A DNA stretch of 64,000 nt from an uncultured Holophagaceae bacterium (GCA_903857495.1 CAIOFF010000019.1:20648-84647); one strand, 5' to 3'. Numbered from the stretch's first letter, positions 31,704 through 46,785 are shown. The notes: generated by a model from the letters alone, not told the origin. Program-made: numbers and translations.

Positions 31704-31722
31704 TGTCGCCATAACGACGACA
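31704..31722 (+). promoter_or_regulatory. operator-like dyad upstream of the PIN module
   Basis: TGTCG-CCATAACGA-CGACA forms a 5-bp inverted repeat 20 bases before the antitoxin start, where such modules often carry an autoregulatory operator. The match is short. Confidence 0.35.
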
Positions 31723-31741
31723 ATGTAACGGGGGGACCGCC

Positions 31742-32041
31742 ATGAAGACCATTCCGCTTCGAGACTTTCAGCGTGAAGGTGCCAAGGCCTTCGGGGTTAC
31801 CTCATCGATTGAGCCTTGGCTGCTTGCCGGGCGCGATCAGGATTTCGTCCTGTTGCCGGTGACCCCCGAAAATCGTTCCTCCATCATGGATCTGGCTGAG
31901 GGTCTCGCGGCTGTCTTGGCCCTGCGCCAGGATCAGACGCGATCCGTTGAGGAGGGCCTGAGTCAGCTCAGCATCGAAGAGATTGACGAGGAGATCCGGG
32001 ATGCGAGGAAGGCCCTCCGTCGCCGGAAGCAATCGGCATGA
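31742..32041 (+). CDS. putative antitoxin of a PIN module, 99 aa
   Basis: The position directly before a PIN toxin, with a four-base ATGA overlap, indicates an antitoxin. The N-terminal part (KTIPLRDFQREGAKAF) resembles Phd-type antitoxins weakly, and the C-terminal half is a charged helix (SIEEIDEEIRDARKALRRRKQ) suited to wrap around the toxin. I cannot assign it to a named antitoxin family with certainty. A GGGGGG-rich site precedes the ATG, and a possible operator lies at 31704. Confidence 0.7.
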   Translation: MKTIPLRDFQREGAKAFGVTSSIEPWLLAGRDQDFVLLPVTPENRSSIMDLAEGLAAVLALRQDQTRSVEEGLSQLSIEEIDEEIRDARKALRRRKQSA

Positions 32042-32442
32042 GCCGAGCCCTTGTGCTGGACACCAATGTCCTTGTCTCTGCTGCGCTGAAACCCGAGAGC
32101 GACCTCGCGCGAATCGTCGAGCAGGTACTGCTCAAGCGGATCCCCATTTATGTCTGCCCCTCGATCGTGCTGGAGTACCGCGAGGTCCTGAACCGGCCCA
32201 AGTTCCGCCCAATGGGATTCCCCCCGACTTGGTTCCCGCGGTTACTCCAGGTGGCGTTCCACGAACCCGAGCCAGCGAGTTGGTCATTGGGTGGGCCCGA
32301 CAAGGACGATCTGGTGTTTCTCTCGCTGGCCAAGGCCTCCGGGGCGGTGCTGGTCTCCGGGAACCTGGCCCATTTCCCCGAAACGATCAGGGGCGGGGTG
32401 CTGGTTCTGTCACCCGCCGCTTACCTGGCAGGAGTGGCCTAG
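32038..32442 (+). CDS. PIN-domain toxin (putative ribonuclease), 134 aa
   Basis: PIN toxins cut RNA with a cluster of acidic residues. LVLDTNVLVSAAL contains the first aspartate, LEYREVL a conserved glutamate, and GPDKDDLVFLSLAKASGA the later acidic pair, with LVSGNLAHFPE at the end. This is the pattern of the COG1569-type PIN family, often in type II toxin-antitoxin pairs. Its start overlaps the end of the upstream gene. A convergent terminator follows at 32461. Confidence 0.88.
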   Translation: MSRALVLDTNVLVSAALKPESDLARIVEQVLLKRIPIYVCPSIVLEYREVLNRPKFRPMGFPPTWFPRLLQVAFHEPEPASWSLGGPDKDDLVFLSLAKASGAVLVSGNLAHFPETIRGGVLVLSPAAYLAGVA

Positions 32443-32460
32443 CCTTTGCCGTTCATATAA

Positions 32461-32490
32461 GAAAACGCCCGGCGACAGCCGGGCGTTTTC
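32461..32490. terminator. bidirectional terminator between PIN toxin and sdhB
   Basis: GAAAACGCCCGGC and GCCGGGCGTTTTC are perfect complements with a four-base loop, giving a T-run on both strands. It sits between convergent genes. Confidence 0.92.
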
Positions 32491-32508
32491 TTCGGGGAAC
32501 GACCTTCC

Positions 32509-33294
32509 TCAGCCGGCGCCGCCGCCAACAACGGCGGGACGGTAGGTGATGCTGGCCTTCAGGAAGTCGCGGTTCATGCGGGCGATGTTTTCCATCTTGA
32601 TGCCCTTGGGGCAGGCGATCTCGCACTCGCCGTGGTTGGTGCAGGTGCCGAACTCCTCGGCGTCCATCTGGGCGATCATGTCGCGGACGCGGCTGTAGCG
32701 CTCGGGCTGGCCCTGGGGCAGCTGGCCCAGGTGGTTGATCTTCGCGGAGACGAAGAGCATGGCGCTGGCGTTGGGGCAGGCGGCCACGCAGGCGCCGCAG
32801 CCGATGCAGGCGGCGGCATCCATGGCGAGCTCGGCATTCACCTTGGGGATCGGCAGGGCGTTGGCGTCCTGGGGGGAGCCCGTGGGCACACTGATGAAGC
32901 CGCCGGCGGCGATGATGCGGTCGAAGGCGGTCCGGTCCACCATCAGGTCCCGCAGCACGGGGAAGGCTTCCGCGCGCCAGGGCTCGAGGGTGATGCTCTC
33001 GCCGTCCTGGAAGCTGCGCATGTGCAGCTGGCAGGTGGTGGTGCGCTCCTTGGGGCCGTGGGGGCGGCCGTTGATGACCATGCTGCAGGTGCCGCAGATG
33101 CCTTCGCGGCAGTCGTGGTCGAAGGTGATGGGGTCCTCGCCCTTGCGGATGAGGCCTTCGTTGACGACGTCCAGCATCTCCAGGAAGGACATGTCAGGAC
33201 TGACGTTCTCGGCGGGATACTCGACGAACTTGCCATCGCAGTTCGTGTTCTTCTGCCGCCATACGTGGAGGGTGAGATTGAGGTGCTTCGACAT
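32509..33294 (-). CDS. sdhB: succinate dehydrogenase/fumarate reductase iron-sulfur subunit, 261 aa
   Basis: This subunit carries electrons between flavin and quinone. The [2Fe-2S] ligands are in [11 protein letters not shown], the [4Fe-4S] group in [12 protein letters not shown], and the [3Fe-4S] site in [15 protein letters not shown]. Length is typical. It is the last gene of the operon sdhC-sdhA-sdhB on the minus strand, 11 bases after sdhA. The sequence resembles the type B enzymes of epsilon/delta-proteobacteria and Bacteroidetes, which can work as quinol:fumarate reductases. Confidence 0.95.
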   Translation of the reverse strand: MSKHLNLTLHVWRQKNTNCDGKFVEYPAENVSPDMSFLEMLDVVNEGLIRKGEDPITFDHDCREGICGTCSMVINGRPHGPKERTTTCQLHMRSFQDGESITLEPWRAEAFPVLRDLMVDRTAFDRIIAAGGFISVPTGSPQDANALPIPKVNAELAMDAAACIGCGACVAACPNASAMLFVSAKINHLGQLPQGQPERYSRVRDMIAQMDAEEFGTCTNHGECEIACPKGIKMENIARMNRDFLKASITYRPAVVGGGAG

Positions 33295-33305
33295 GGCTCA
33301 GTTCC

Positions 33306-35225
<1,920 letters not shown>

Positions 35226-35241
35226 GGTTGGCTCCCTGGGA

Positions 35242-35937
35242 TCAGTGAATGAAGCCGGTGATGACGGCGACGGGATACGAGATGTTGACGCCGACCACGA
35301 GCAGCGTGAGGCCCGTGGCGAAGTTCCGGCGGAGGCTCTCGTAGCGGGGGTGGGACAGGCCCAGGGTCTGGGTGAAGCTCCACACGCCATGCCACATGTG
35401 CAGACCCAGGCAGAGCTGGGCGACGATGTAGAAGGCGGCGGCGGCAGGGACCTTGAAGCCGCTGACGAAGTTCGCATAGGGGTTGGCGTGGTCGAAGGCC
35501 GGGTGGGCCTGGCCGGTGGTCAGGTGCATCAGGTGGAAGACGATGAAGGCCGCCAGGATGACGCCGCTCCAGCGCATGGTGCGGGAGGCCCAGGTGGAGG
35601 CCACGTTCTGCTGGGCCCGGTAGCCCACGGGGCGGGCGGCCAGGTTGTCGAGGGTGAGGGTGGTGGCGGACCAGACGTGGAGTCCGGTAGCCAGCAGCAG
35701 GACGGCGCGGAAGATCCAGATGCCGCCGCCGTGCAGCATGCTGTGCAGGAACTTGGCGTAGCCGTTGAAGGCCTCGGCGCCCATGTAGGCCTGGGTGTTC
35801 CCGATCATGTGGACCGTGACGAACCCGAAGAGGACGATGCCGGAGGCGGCCATGACGATCTTGCGGCCGACCGACGAGGCCAGGAAACCGTGGCCGCGTG
35901 CTTCCGCGCCCGCGATGCTCTGCTCAGCAACAGACAT
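35242..35937 (-). CDS. sdhC: succinate dehydrogenase cytochrome b558 subunit, 231 aa
   Basis: A five-helix membrane protein that anchors SdhAB and holds two hemes, handling quinone on the membrane. Conserved histidines are in [31 protein letters not shown] and [10 protein letters not shown]. There is no separate SdhD, as expected for type B complexes. AAGGAG lies nine bases before the ATG at 35937, and it is the first gene of the sdhCAB operon. Type B complexes can use menaquinone, fitting anaerobic or mixed respiration (inference). Confidence 0.94.
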   Translation of the reverse strand: MSVAEQSIAGAEARGHGFLASSVGRKIVMAASGIVLFGFVTVHMIGNTQAYMGAEAFNGYAKFLHSMLHGGGIWIFRAVLLLATGLHVWSATTLTLDNLAARPVGYRAQQNVASTWASRTMRWSGVILAAFIVFHLMHLTTGQAHPAFDHANPYANFVSGFKVPAAAAFYIVAQLCLGLHMWHGVWSFTQTLGLSHPRYESLRRNFATGLTLLVVGVNISYPVAVITGFIH

Positions 35938-36321
35938 AGATGGACTCCTTGAAAAGGACGAATAAGTGGAACAGGGGTCCCGAAGGGGTGGGACCGGGTT
36001 CATAGAGCGGGGCCATATATGACCTGATTATCTTCCTGGGGGGAGGGAATCCCAAGCCCTAGGTGGCGGACCCTCGTCACAGTGTGTCCAGGCCCTCTCG
36101 GGAGGGGGTTGCCAGTGTTGTGTCTCCCAAGACCCGACCTTGCGCGGGAAGGCCTTTTTACGGTAAAGTCGCCTCAGAGCCATGCTTGATCTTTGGTGGA
36201 AACTCCCTGCGCGGGCCTCCTGCGCTGTGCACGCAGACCGCCTGGAATCCTGAGACTGCTTCCCCATCATCTTCTACCCCCCTGAGTCCCCCTTTTTTTG
36301 GAACCATCCGGAGGAAAAACC
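35938..36321. promoter_or_regulatory. divergent intergenic region between sdhC and hppA
   Basis: This 384-base stretch separates the divergent sdh operon and H+-pyrophosphatase gene and must contain promoters for both. An AT-rich spot (TATATGACCTGATTATC) near 36015 and GGCCTTTTTACGGTAAAGTC near 36155 are the only promoter-like segments. I see no RNA element or repeat. Confidence 0.4.
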
Positions 36322-38781
<2,460 letters not shown>

Positions 38782-38811
38782 ACTGCCCGCGAGAAGGTCT
38801 TTTCCGAACAC

Positions 38812-38837
38812 AAGAGGGGCCCTTCGGGGCCCTTCTT
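38812..38837 (+). terminator. hairpin after hppA
   Basis: GGGGCCC-TTCG-GGGCCCT forms a GC-rich hairpin followed by TTCTTCGTG, 30 bases after the hppA stop. The T-run is poor. Confidence 0.65.
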
Positions 38838-38868
38838 CGTGTGCTACCTTGGGGGCCGTGAGGTCCCC

Positions 38869-40995
38869 ATGCTGCATCGTTTCTTTCCCTTCTCAGCCGC
38901 CCTCCTCGCCTGTGTGAGTCTCATGGCTACCGATCCTGCACCCCAGCCCCCCGTCGCTCCCCAGCGCCCTCACGTGAGCCTGTGGCATGGCGAAAAGGTC
39001 AGTGACCCCTGGTTCTGGCTCCGGGAGAAGAGCAGCCCCGAGGTGGTGGCCTACCTCAACGCGGAAAACGCCTACACCGAGGCCATGACCAAGGACCTCA
39101 AGCCCTTCTCCGAAGCGCTCTACAAGGAGATGCTGGGGCGCATCAAGCAGACGGACCTGAGCGTCCCGGTCCGGCGCGGCGCCTACTACTACTACTCCCG
39201 AACGGAGGAGGGGAAGCAGTATCCCATCCAGTGCCGCCGGAAGGCCGCCAAGGGCGGCGCCGACGACCCCAAGGCCGCCGAGGAACTCCTGCTGGACCAG
39301 AACGAGCTGGCCAAGGGCCTGAAGTTCCTGAGCCTCGGCGGCATGGCGGTCAGCGACGACGACCGCACCCTGCTCTACAGCACCGATGACACCGGCTTCC
39401 GCCAGTACCGCCTCTTCACCAAGGACCTGGTCACGGGCAAGGTGAGCGCCCCCCTGGCGGAGCGGGTGACCTCCTTCACCTGGGCGGCGGATGCTCGGCA
39501 CGTCTTCTTCGTCACCGAGGATGACGTCACCAAGCGCTCGAACCAGCTCTGGCGCCTGGACCTGAAAGCCGGCAAGCCTGTCCTGGTCTTCGAGGAGAAG
39601 GACGAGCTCTACCGCATGAGCCTGGGGCGCACCCGGGACCACAAGTTCCTGCAGGTGGAGGTGCAGTCCACGGACACCTGGGAGTCACGCTACCTGGCGG
39701 CCGCCCAGCCCCTCGGCGCCTTCAAGGTGCTGCTGCCCCGGCAGAAGGGCCACAAGTACGACTTCGAGCACCGCGAGGGCACCTTCTACATCCGCACCAA
39801 CCGGGATGCCAAGAACTTCCGCCTGGTCACCGCCCCCGCGGCGACGCCGGATCCCTCCCACTGGAAGCCCTTCGTGGCGCATCGCCCAGGCGTGCTGATC
39901 GAAGGGGTCGATCTCTTCCGCGACTTCCTGGTGGTGGTGCAGCAGCGCGAGGGCCTGGCCCAGTTCCGCATCCAGGACCTCAAGACCGGCGCCTGGCGCG
40001 AGGTGGCCTTTCCCGAGGCTGTCTACGCGGCCTTCCCCGGCGGGACGCCCGAGTACACCTCCAAGACCTACCGCCTGAACTACCAGTCCCTGGTGACCCC
40101 TCAGAGCATCTACGACTGCGACCTGGCCACGGGCAAGCAGACCCTCCTGAAGGAGACCGAGGTCCTGGGCGGCTACGACAAGGCCCAGTACGCCACGGAG
40201 CGCCTGTGGGCCACGGCCCGGGACGGGGTGAAGGTGCCGCTCTCCGTGGTCTACCGCAAGGGCGTCAAGCGCGACGGCAGCGCGCCGCTCTTCCTCTATG
40301 CCTATGGCTCCTACGGCTATGGGACGCCCCCCGCGTTCTCCAGCACCCGCCTCAGCCTGCTGGACCGGGGCATGGTCTACGCCATCGCCCACATCCGCGG
40401 CGGCAACGAGCTGGGCGAGGCCTGGCACGACGACGGCATGCTCCTGAAGAAGATGAACACCTTCACGGACTTCATCGATGCCGCAGAGTTCCTGGTGAGG
40501 GAGAAGTGGACCGCCAAGGACCGCCTCGTCATCGAGGGCGGCAGCGCCGGGGGCCTGCTCATGGGCGCCGTCACCAACCTGCGCCCGGACCTCTTCAAGG
40601 CCGTCCACAGCGCCGTGCCTTTCGTGGACGTCATGAACACCATGATGGACGCCAGCCTGCCGCTCACCGTGGGCGAGTATCTCGAGTGGGGCAATCCCAA
40701 CGAGAAGCCCGCCTTCGACGCCATGCGGGCCTACAGCCCCTACGACAACCTGACGAAGAAGGCCTACCCGGCCATCCTGGTCACCAGCAGCTTCAACGAC
40801 AGCCAGGTGATGTACTGGGAGCCGGCGAAGTATGTGGCGAAGCTGCGCACCCTCAAGACCGACACCACGCCCCTGCTGCTGAAGATGAAGATGGAGCCCG
40901 CCGGGCACGGTGGCGCCTCCGGCCGCTACGACGCTCTCAGGGATAAGGCCTTCGAGACCGCCTGGATGCTGAGGCAGGTCGGGATCTTCAAGTAG
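38869..40995 (+). CDS. oligopeptidase B-like S9 peptidase with signal peptide, 708 aa
   Basis: An S9 family serine peptidase with a beta-propeller and an alpha/beta hydrolase domain. The nucleophile is in EGGSAGGLLMGA, the acidic residue area is SSFNDSQVMYWEPAKY, and the histidine is in EPAGHGGASGRYD; together these fit oligopeptidase B (cleavage after basic residues) better than prolyl oligopeptidase. The first 20 residues (HRFFPFSAALLACVSLM) look like a signal peptide, unlike cytosolic PtrB. The ATG at 38869 has a GAGG site upstream, and a strong terminator follows. Confidence 0.92.
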   Translation: MLHRFFPFSAALLACVSLMATDPAPQPPVAPQRPHVSLWHGEKVSDPWFWLREKSSPEVVAYLNAENAYTEAMTKDLKPFSEALYKEMLGRIKQTDLSVPVRRGAYYYYSRTEEGKQYPIQCRRKAAKGGADDPKAAEELLLDQNELAKGLKFLSLGGMAVSDDDRTLLYSTDDTGFRQYRLFTKDLVTGKVSAPLAERVTSFTWAADARHVFFVTEDDVTKRSNQLWRLDLKAGKPVLVFEEKDELYRMSLGRTRDHKFLQVEVQSTDTWESRYLAAAQPLGAFKVLLPRQKGHKYDFEHREGTFYIRTNRDAKNFRLVTAPAATPDPSHWKPFVAHRPGVLIEGVDLFRDFLVVVQQREGLAQFRIQDLKTGAWREVAFPEAVYAAFPGGTPEYTSKTYRLNYQSLVTPQSIYDCDLATGKQTLLKETEVLGGYDKAQYATERLWATARDGVKVPLSVVYRKGVKRDGSAPLFLYAYGSYGYGTPPAFSSTRLSLLDRGMVYAIAHIRGGNELGEAWHDDGMLLKKMNTFTDFIDAAEFLVREKWTAKDRLVIEGGSAGGLLMGAVTNLRPDLFKAVHSAVPFVDVMNTMMDASLPLTVGEYLEWGNPNEKPAFDAMRAYSPYDNLTKKAYPAILVTSSFNDSQVMYWEPAKYVAKLRTLKTDTTPLLLKMKMEPAGHGGASGRYDALRDKAFETAWMLRQVGIFK

Positions 40996-41005
40996 CCGCT
41001 CACAG

Positions 41006-41037
41006 CTCAAAAAGGGCGCTAAGGCGCCCTTTTTGAG
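41006..41037. terminator. bidirectional-type hairpin after the S9 peptidase
   Basis: CTCAAAAAGGGCGC and GCGCCCTTTTTGAG are perfect 14-bp complements 11 bases after the stop, with a T-run. Confidence 0.92.
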
Positions 41038-41055
41038 ATAGGAAAGGAGGAAAGG

Positions 41056-41484
41056 ATGGTGCAACCCGTCCCCGCTGGATACCACACGGTCACGCCCTAT
41101 CTGGTCGTGCCGAATGCCCTGGCCTTTGTGGCCTTTGTCGAGAAGGCCTTCGCCGCGGTGGAGCAGAGCCGGGTCCTGCGTCCGGATGGGACCATCGCCC
41201 ATGCGGAGGTGCAGATCGGCGACTCCAGGGTGCGGGTGGCCCAGGCGAAGGAACCCTGGAAGCCCATGCCCACGGGGCTCTACCTCTACGTGCCGGATAC
41301 CGATGCCACCTATGCAGCGGCGCTGGAGGCAGGGGGCCTGACCCTCATGGAGCCCGCGGACCAGTTCTACGGCGACCGCAACGCCGGAGTGCAGGATCTC
41401 TGGGGCAACAACTGGTGGATCGCCACCCATGTCGAGGATGTGGACGCGGCGGAGATCCAGCGGAGGATGGCCACCCGCGGGTGA
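41056..41484 (+). CDS. VOC-family (PhnB/glyoxalase-like) protein, 142 aa
   Basis: The fold is vicinal-oxygen-chelate, as in glyoxalase and bleomycin-resistance proteins, with two repeated beta-alpha-beta modules (HTVTPYLVVPNALAFVAFVEKAF and LYVPDTDATYAAALEAG). The end YGDRNAGVQDLWGNNWWIATHVEDV is common in PhnB-like members of unknown substrate. No function can be fixed. A GGAGG site precedes the ATG. It is single, between two terminator-flanked genes. Confidence 0.87.
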   Translation: MVQPVPAGYHTVTPYLVVPNALAFVAFVEKAFAAVEQSRVLRPDGTIAHAEVQIGDSRVRVAQAKEPWKPMPTGLYLYVPDTDATYAAALEAGGLTLMEPADQFYGDRNAGVQDLWGNNWWIATHVEDVDAAEIQRRMATRG

Positions 41485-41659
41485 TGGGGAACTCGTGTGA
41501 CCATGGACCCCTCCAGCCCACGCGCATGCCCAACGAGCAAGGTCCGGAGTCACGAATCCGGACTTTGGTCTGATTGACGGGGGGCAGGGAAGAACCCAGC
41601 ATGCCTTCAGTCGCTCAGCTGCCTCGATTCCGTTTCAGGCCGACGACCCGGGAGGATCC

Positions 41660-42088
41660 ATGCGTAGCTGCTTCCACAGTGTTCCGGTGGTCCTTGGCCT
41701 CCTGCTGGCCTGTGCACCAGGGATCACCGTGCCCAAGGGCGCCCCCGAGCCCCCTCCACTCCCCGGACCCGAGATTCAGCAGGCCATTCAGCGGCTTGAG
41801 GACGCGAACGCCTGGACCGTCACCCGACTCGAGGTCACGGGGCGAGCCAAGTGGAGCTCCGCCTACACGGACCACTGGCCAAAGGAGCCGGGCAGGGCGC
41901 CCCTCCTCGAGGCCATCCGCCACCTGGATGGGTGGGAGGTCACCTTGCAGGTGAAGCCTAAGGCAGGCGCGGATCCGCGAGTCGAGATTGTGAGGACTTT
42001 GCATGTGCTGGTCGACAGGAACTGGGTCATCTACTGGCGCACATCCTGGCCTGCGCTGCCCCCGGGTCTCCAGAACCTGGGCCAGTAA
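41660..42088 (+). CDS. putative lipoprotein, 142 aa
   Basis: I do not recognise the family. The N-terminus (SVPVVLGLLLACAPG) is a lipoprotein signal with the lipobox LLAC, so the mature protein should be attached to a membrane through the cysteine at residue 18. The rest has a proline-rich segment, a GRAKWSSAY loop and a beta-rich part (WEVTLQVKPKAG, then RNWVIYWRTSWPALP). The ATG follows a GGAGG site. Codon use is like the neighbours. It lies between VOC and prfC in the same direction and is followed by a terminator. Confidence 0.72.
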   Translation: MRSCFHSVPVVLGLLLACAPGITVPKGAPEPPPLPGPEIQQAIQRLEDANAWTVTRLEVTGRAKWSSAYTDHWPKEPGRAPLLEAIRHLDGWEVTLQVKPKAGADPRVEIVRTLHVLVDRNWVIYWRTSWPALPPGLQNLGQ

Positions 42089-42186
42089 CCTCGGAGGAGG
42101 CCGCGTCATCCTCCCCTGGCTCCGCGCCCCGGATCGTTTCCTCGGGACTCTAGGGTTGAGTCTTAGGGCCACAACCCTGAGAATAG

Positions 42187-42215
42187 AAAAGCGCGGCTTA
42201 AGCCGCGCCTTTCTT
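42187..42215 (+). terminator. terminator before prfC
   Basis: GCGCGGCTT and AAGCCGCGC form a perfect palindromic stem with A-tract before and CTTTCTT after, about 100 bases after the lipoprotein gene. Confidence 0.75.
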
Positions 42216-42229
42216 GTCTATGGAACCCC

Positions 42230-43798
42230 ATGTCCCTTGTTGAAGAAATCCAGCGCCGGCGCACCTTCGCCATCATCAGCCACCCCGACGCCGGCAAGAC
42301 CACGCTGACCGAGAAGCTGCTGCTCTACGGCGGGGCCATCGACCGGGCCGGTTCCGTGAAGGCCCGGGAGGGCGGCGCGGCGGCCCACTCGGACTGGATG
42401 ACCATCGAGCAGGAGCGCGGCATCAGCGTCACCTCGGCCGCCATGCAGTTCGAATACCTGGGCAAGGCCATCAACCTGCTGGACACGCCGGGCCACCAGG
42501 ACTTCAGCGAGGACACCTACCGGGCCCTCACGGCCGCCGATGCGGTGGTGATGCTGCTGGACTGCGCCAAGGGCGTGGAAGAGCAGACCAAGAAGCTGTT
42601 CCGGGTGGCCAGCGAGAGGAAGCTGCCCATCTTCACCTTCGTGAACAAGCTGGACCGGCCGGGCCGGGATCCCATCGAGCTCATCGACGAGGTGGAGGAG
42701 CTCTTCGGCCTCCACGCGGTGCCCATGACCTGGCCCATCGGCAGCGGTACGGACTTCAAGGGGGTCTACGTCCGCGCCACGGGCCAGATCCAGGTCTTCG
42801 AGCGCATGAAGGCCGGCCGGAAGGCCCGCGTGGCGGGGCAGGGTGGCCTGGACGATCCGGAGATCGCGGCGCTGCTGACCCCCGCGGAGCTGCAGCAGCT
42901 CAAGGACGACGTGGATCTCATGGTCCACGTGCTGCCGCCCTTCGACCGCGAGGCCTTCCTGCGGGGCGAGCAGTCCCCCATGTTCTTCGGGTCGGCGGTG
43001 AACAACTTCGGCGTGGCGGAGTTCCTGGAGGAGTTCCTGGAGCTGGCGCCCTCGCCCGGCCCGCGGCCTCTCATGAACGGCGGCATGGTGGACCCCGAGC
43101 AGCCCTTCACGGCCTTCGTCTTCAAGGTGCAGGCCAACATGAACAAGGCCCACCGGGATCGCGTGGCCTTCGCCCGCATCGTCTCCGGCCGCTTCCAGCG
43201 GGGCATGGACGCCCTCCACGTGCGGGAGAAAAAGTCCATCAAGCTGAACTACCCCCACATGTTCTTCGGGCGTGAGCGCCAGATCGTGGATGAGGCCTAC
43301 CCGGGCGACATCCTGGGGCTCATCAACCCCGGCCTGTTCCGCATCGGCGATGTGCTGAGCTCCGCGGGCCCCCTGGAGTTCCACGCGGTCCCGCGGTTCT
43401 CCCCGGAGCAGTTCGTGTCCGTGCGCCTGGCGGATCCCGGCGCCCGCAAGGGCTTTCTCAAAGGCCTGTCCCAGATCGCGGAGGAGGGCGTGGTGCAGGT
43501 CTTCTGGCCCAAGGGGGGCGCGCCGCTGCCCATCCTCGGCGCCATCGGCCGCCTGCAGTTCGAGGTGCTGCAGCACCGCCTGAAGGAGGAATACGCCTGT
43601 CCCGTGCTGCTGGAGGCCCGGAGCTTCCAGATGGCCCGCTGGCTGCAGGGCGGCTGGCCCGAGCCCAGCCGCTACTGGGGCGAGCTGGTGGAGGACGTCG
43701 AGGGCAACCCCGCCATCCTCTTCGAGAACGACTGGCAGCGCCGTACCACCGCCGAGAAGTGCCCCGGGCTGGGGTTCCTGGAGCACCCGCCGAAATAG
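42230..43798 (+). CDS. prfC: peptide chain release factor 3, 522 aa
   Basis: RF3 is the GTPase that recycles RF1 and RF2 after peptide release. GTPase motifs are SHPDAGKTTL (P-loop), the switch region RGISVTS, DTPGHQDF and NKLDRPGRD. Domain II and III follow, with the RF3-specific SPGPRPLMNGG and FKVQANMNKAHRDR segments and a C-terminal block ending DWQRRTTAEKCPGLGF. Length matches E. coli RF3 (529). The ATG follows the terminator closely, so the promoter must lie in the AT-rich part around 42175-42229 or upstream. Confidence 0.96.
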   Translation: MSLVEEIQRRRTFAIISHPDAGKTTLTEKLLLYGGAIDRAGSVKAREGGAAAHSDWMTIEQERGISVTSAAMQFEYLGKAINLLDTPGHQDFSEDTYRALTAADAVVMLLDCAKGVEEQTKKLFRVASERKLPIFTFVNKLDRPGRDPIELIDEVEELFGLHAVPMTWPIGSGTDFKGVYVRATGQIQVFERMKAGRKARVAGQGGLDDPEIAALLTPAELQQLKDDVDLMVHVLPPFDREAFLRGEQSPMFFGSAVNNFGVAEFLEEFLELAPSPGPRPLMNGGMVDPEQPFTAFVFKVQANMNKAHRDRVAFARIVSGRFQRGMDALHVREKKSIKLNYPHMFFGRERQIVDEAYPGDILGLINPGLFRIGDVLSSAGPLEFHAVPRFSPEQFVSVRLADPGARKGFLKGLSQIAEEGVVQVFWPKGGAPLPILGAIGRLQFEVLQHRLKEEYACPVLLEARSFQMARWLQGGWPEPSRYWGELVEDVEGNPAILFENDWQRRTTAEKCPGLGFLEHPPK

Positions 43799-43826
43799 AA
43801 AAAACGGCGCCTTGGCGCCGTTTTTT
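43799..43826. terminator. bidirectional terminator after prfC
   Basis: AAAAAACGGCGCC and GGCGCCGTTTTTT are perfect complements with a two-base spacer, serving convergent prfC and the aldolase gene. Confidence 0.92.
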
Positions 43827-43862
43827 ATCCCGGAACGCGCAGCGTTCCGGGCAGTCCGACCC

Positions 43863-44888
<1,026 letters not shown>

Positions 44889-44940
44889 GGGATCTCCTTG
44901 GCTCTGGTCTCAGGCTAGCGATACCAGACTTTCGTTGCAA

Positions 44941-45798
44941 TCAAGCCTTGTTGTAGTCGTAGAAGCCGCGGCCGCTCTTCTTGCCCAGCCAGCCGGCGTC
45001 CACGTACTTGATGAGCAGGGGGCAAGGGCGATACTTGGGATCGCCCAGGCCGTCGTAGAGGACGTTCAGGATGGCCAGGCAGGTGTCCAGGCCGATGAAG
45101 TCTGCCAGGGTCAGGGGGCCCATGGGGTGGTTCATGCCCAGCTTCATGATCCCGTCGATGCTCTCCACGGTGGCCACGCCTTCGAAGAGGGTGTAGATGG
45201 CCTCGTTGATCATGGGCATGAGGATGCGGTTGGCCACGAAGCCCGGGAAGTCATTGCAGGAGATGGGGGTCTTGCCCAGGCGCACGGCAAGGTCCATCAC
45301 CGCCTGGTAGATGCCGTCGGCAGTGGCCAGGCCGCGGATGACCTCGATGAGCTGCATGACGGGCACGGGGTTCATGAAGTGCATGCCGATGACCGCCTCG
45401 GGACGCTTGGTGACGGCGGCCAGCTTGGTGATGGAGATGCTGCTGGTGTTGGAGGCCAGGATGGCCCCGGGCTTGCAGACCTTGTCGAGGGTCTCGAAGA
45501 TCTGCTTCTTGATGACCCAGTTCTCGGTGGCGGCCTCGACCACGATGTCGCAGTCGGCCAGGTCCTCGAGCTTGGTGGTGGTGCGGATGCGGCCCAGGAT
45601 GGCGGCCTTCTCCTCGGCGGTCATCTTGCCCTTGTCCACGCCGCGCTGCAGATTCTTGTCGATGTTGGCCACGCCCTTGGCGGCGAAGGCCTCGCTGATG
45701 TCCTGCATCACCACGGTCAGGCCCGCCTGGGCGGAGACGTGGGCGATGCCGTTGCCCATCTGGCCTGCGCCGATGACGCCGATGCTCTGGATGCTCAT
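44941..45798 (-). CDS. 3-hydroxybutyryl-CoA / 3-hydroxyacyl-CoA dehydrogenase, 285 aa
   Basis: The NAD-dependent enzyme oxidises 3-hydroxyacyl-CoA to 3-oxoacyl-CoA in fatty-acid or butyrate metabolism. [14 protein letters not shown] is the NAD-binding glycine motif, [12 protein letters not shown] and SNTSSISIT are family segments, the catalytic histidine is in [11 protein letters not shown], and the C-terminal domain has [15 protein letters not shown] and [14 protein letters not shown]. Length matches (282-290). AAGGAG sits ten bases before the ATG at 45798. A crotonase lies far away at 60175, which would catalyse the previous step. Confidence 0.95.
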   Translation of the reverse strand: MSIQSIGVIGAGQMGNGIAHVSAQAGLTVVMQDISEAFAAKGVANIDKNLQRGVDKGKMTAEEKAAILGRIRTTTKLEDLADCDIVVEAATENWVIKKQIFETLDKVCKPGAILASNTSSISITKLAAVTKRPEAVIGMHFMNPVPVMQLIEVIRGLATADGIYQAVMDLAVRLGKTPISCNDFPGFVANRILMPMINEAIYTLFEGVATVESIDGIMKLGMNHPMGPLTLADFIGLDTCLAILNVLYDGLGDPKYRPCPLLIKYVDAGWLGKKSGRGFYDYNKA

Positions 45799-45966
45799 GG
45801 AGGTCTCTCCTTGGGTGGGGTGGGGCAGATCCTGCGAAGCTGATGCTGAGGTGGTTAACTCCCTCAATCTTAGCGTCCCGGCCCCGCTAAATTCTTCCGG
45901 TATTCTCCGCTTCCCCCGCGATCCCTGCGAGTGTAGGTTCTCCCTGTCCCTGCCCGGAGCCCTCCC

Positions 45967-46785
45967 ATGCTGCGCCCGCCCCACCACCAGATCTTCGCCT
46001 TCGACGCCGAGTGGGTGCCGGATCCCGCCACGGGCCGCCGGGTGCTGGGCCTGCCCCGGGACCTGCCGGACGAGGACGTGATCACCCGGATGTGGGCCTA
46101 TGGCGGCGCCACGGAGGCCGAGCCACGGCCCTACCTGAAGACCATCCTCTGCCGCGTGGTGTCCATCGCCGCGGTGGTCCGCACCGTGAAGGGGGGCGAG
46201 GTCTCGCACCGGCTCTACGCCCTGCCGGACGGGCCGGAGGCGCTGCCCGAGGACGAACTGCTGCGGCGCTTCCTGCTGGCCGTCGGGGACCGGAAGCCGC
46301 AGCTGGTGGGCTTCAACTCCCGGGATGCAGACCTGCCGATCCTGGTCCAGCGGGCCATGGTGCATCGGCTCTCCATCCCGGGCCTCGGCCGGAGCGCGGA
46401 GAAGTGGGCGAAGGACGACTTCTTCGACCGCTACGGGAGCCAGCACATCGACCTCAGGGAGGCCCTGGGCAGCTGGGGCAAGGCCTCCTCCACCCTGCAC
46501 GAGCTGGCGACGGCCTGCGGCATTCCCGGGAAGCTGGGCACCGACGGCAAGAGCGTCATCGACCTCTGGCGGGCCGGGGATGTGGCGGGCATCGTCCGCT
46601 ACAACCAGTTCGACGCCCTGACCACCTTCCTGGTCTGGCTGCGGGGCATGACCCTGGCGGGGCACCTGACCCCGGAGCAGCTGGAGGCCGAGGAGGCCCA
46701 GATCCGGGCCCTGGTGCGCCAGAAGGCAGCCACGGACCCCTGTTTCGAGCTGTTCCTGGACGGCTGGAGCCAGCTGGCTTCCTGA
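45967..46785 (+). CDS. predicted PolB-like 3'-5' exonuclease, 272 aa
   Basis: The protein matches the family of predicted PolB-like 3'-5' exonucleases of the DnaQ fold. [10 protein letters not shown] contains the first acidic pair (D-E), [16 protein letters not shown] the second motif, and the last is in [18 protein letters not shown]. The IDLREALG segment is also typical. A role in DNA repair or RNA trimming is possible but unproven. It is divergent from the hydroxyacyl-CoA dehydrogenase. The ATG at 45967 lies after CCGGAGCCCTCCC, a weak ribosome site. Confidence 0.87.
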   Translation: MLRPPHHQIFAFDAEWVPDPATGRRVLGLPRDLPDEDVITRMWAYGGATEAEPRPYLKTILCRVVSIAAVVRTVKGGEVSHRLYALPDGPEALPEDELLRRFLLAVGDRKPQLVGFNSRDADLPILVQRAMVHRLSIPGLGRSAEKWAKDDFFDRYGSQHIDLREALGSWGKASSTLHELATACGIPGKLGTDGKSVIDLWRAGDVAGIVRYNQFDALTTFLVWLRGMTLAGHLTPEQLEAEEAQIRALVRQKAATDPCFELFLDGWSQLAS

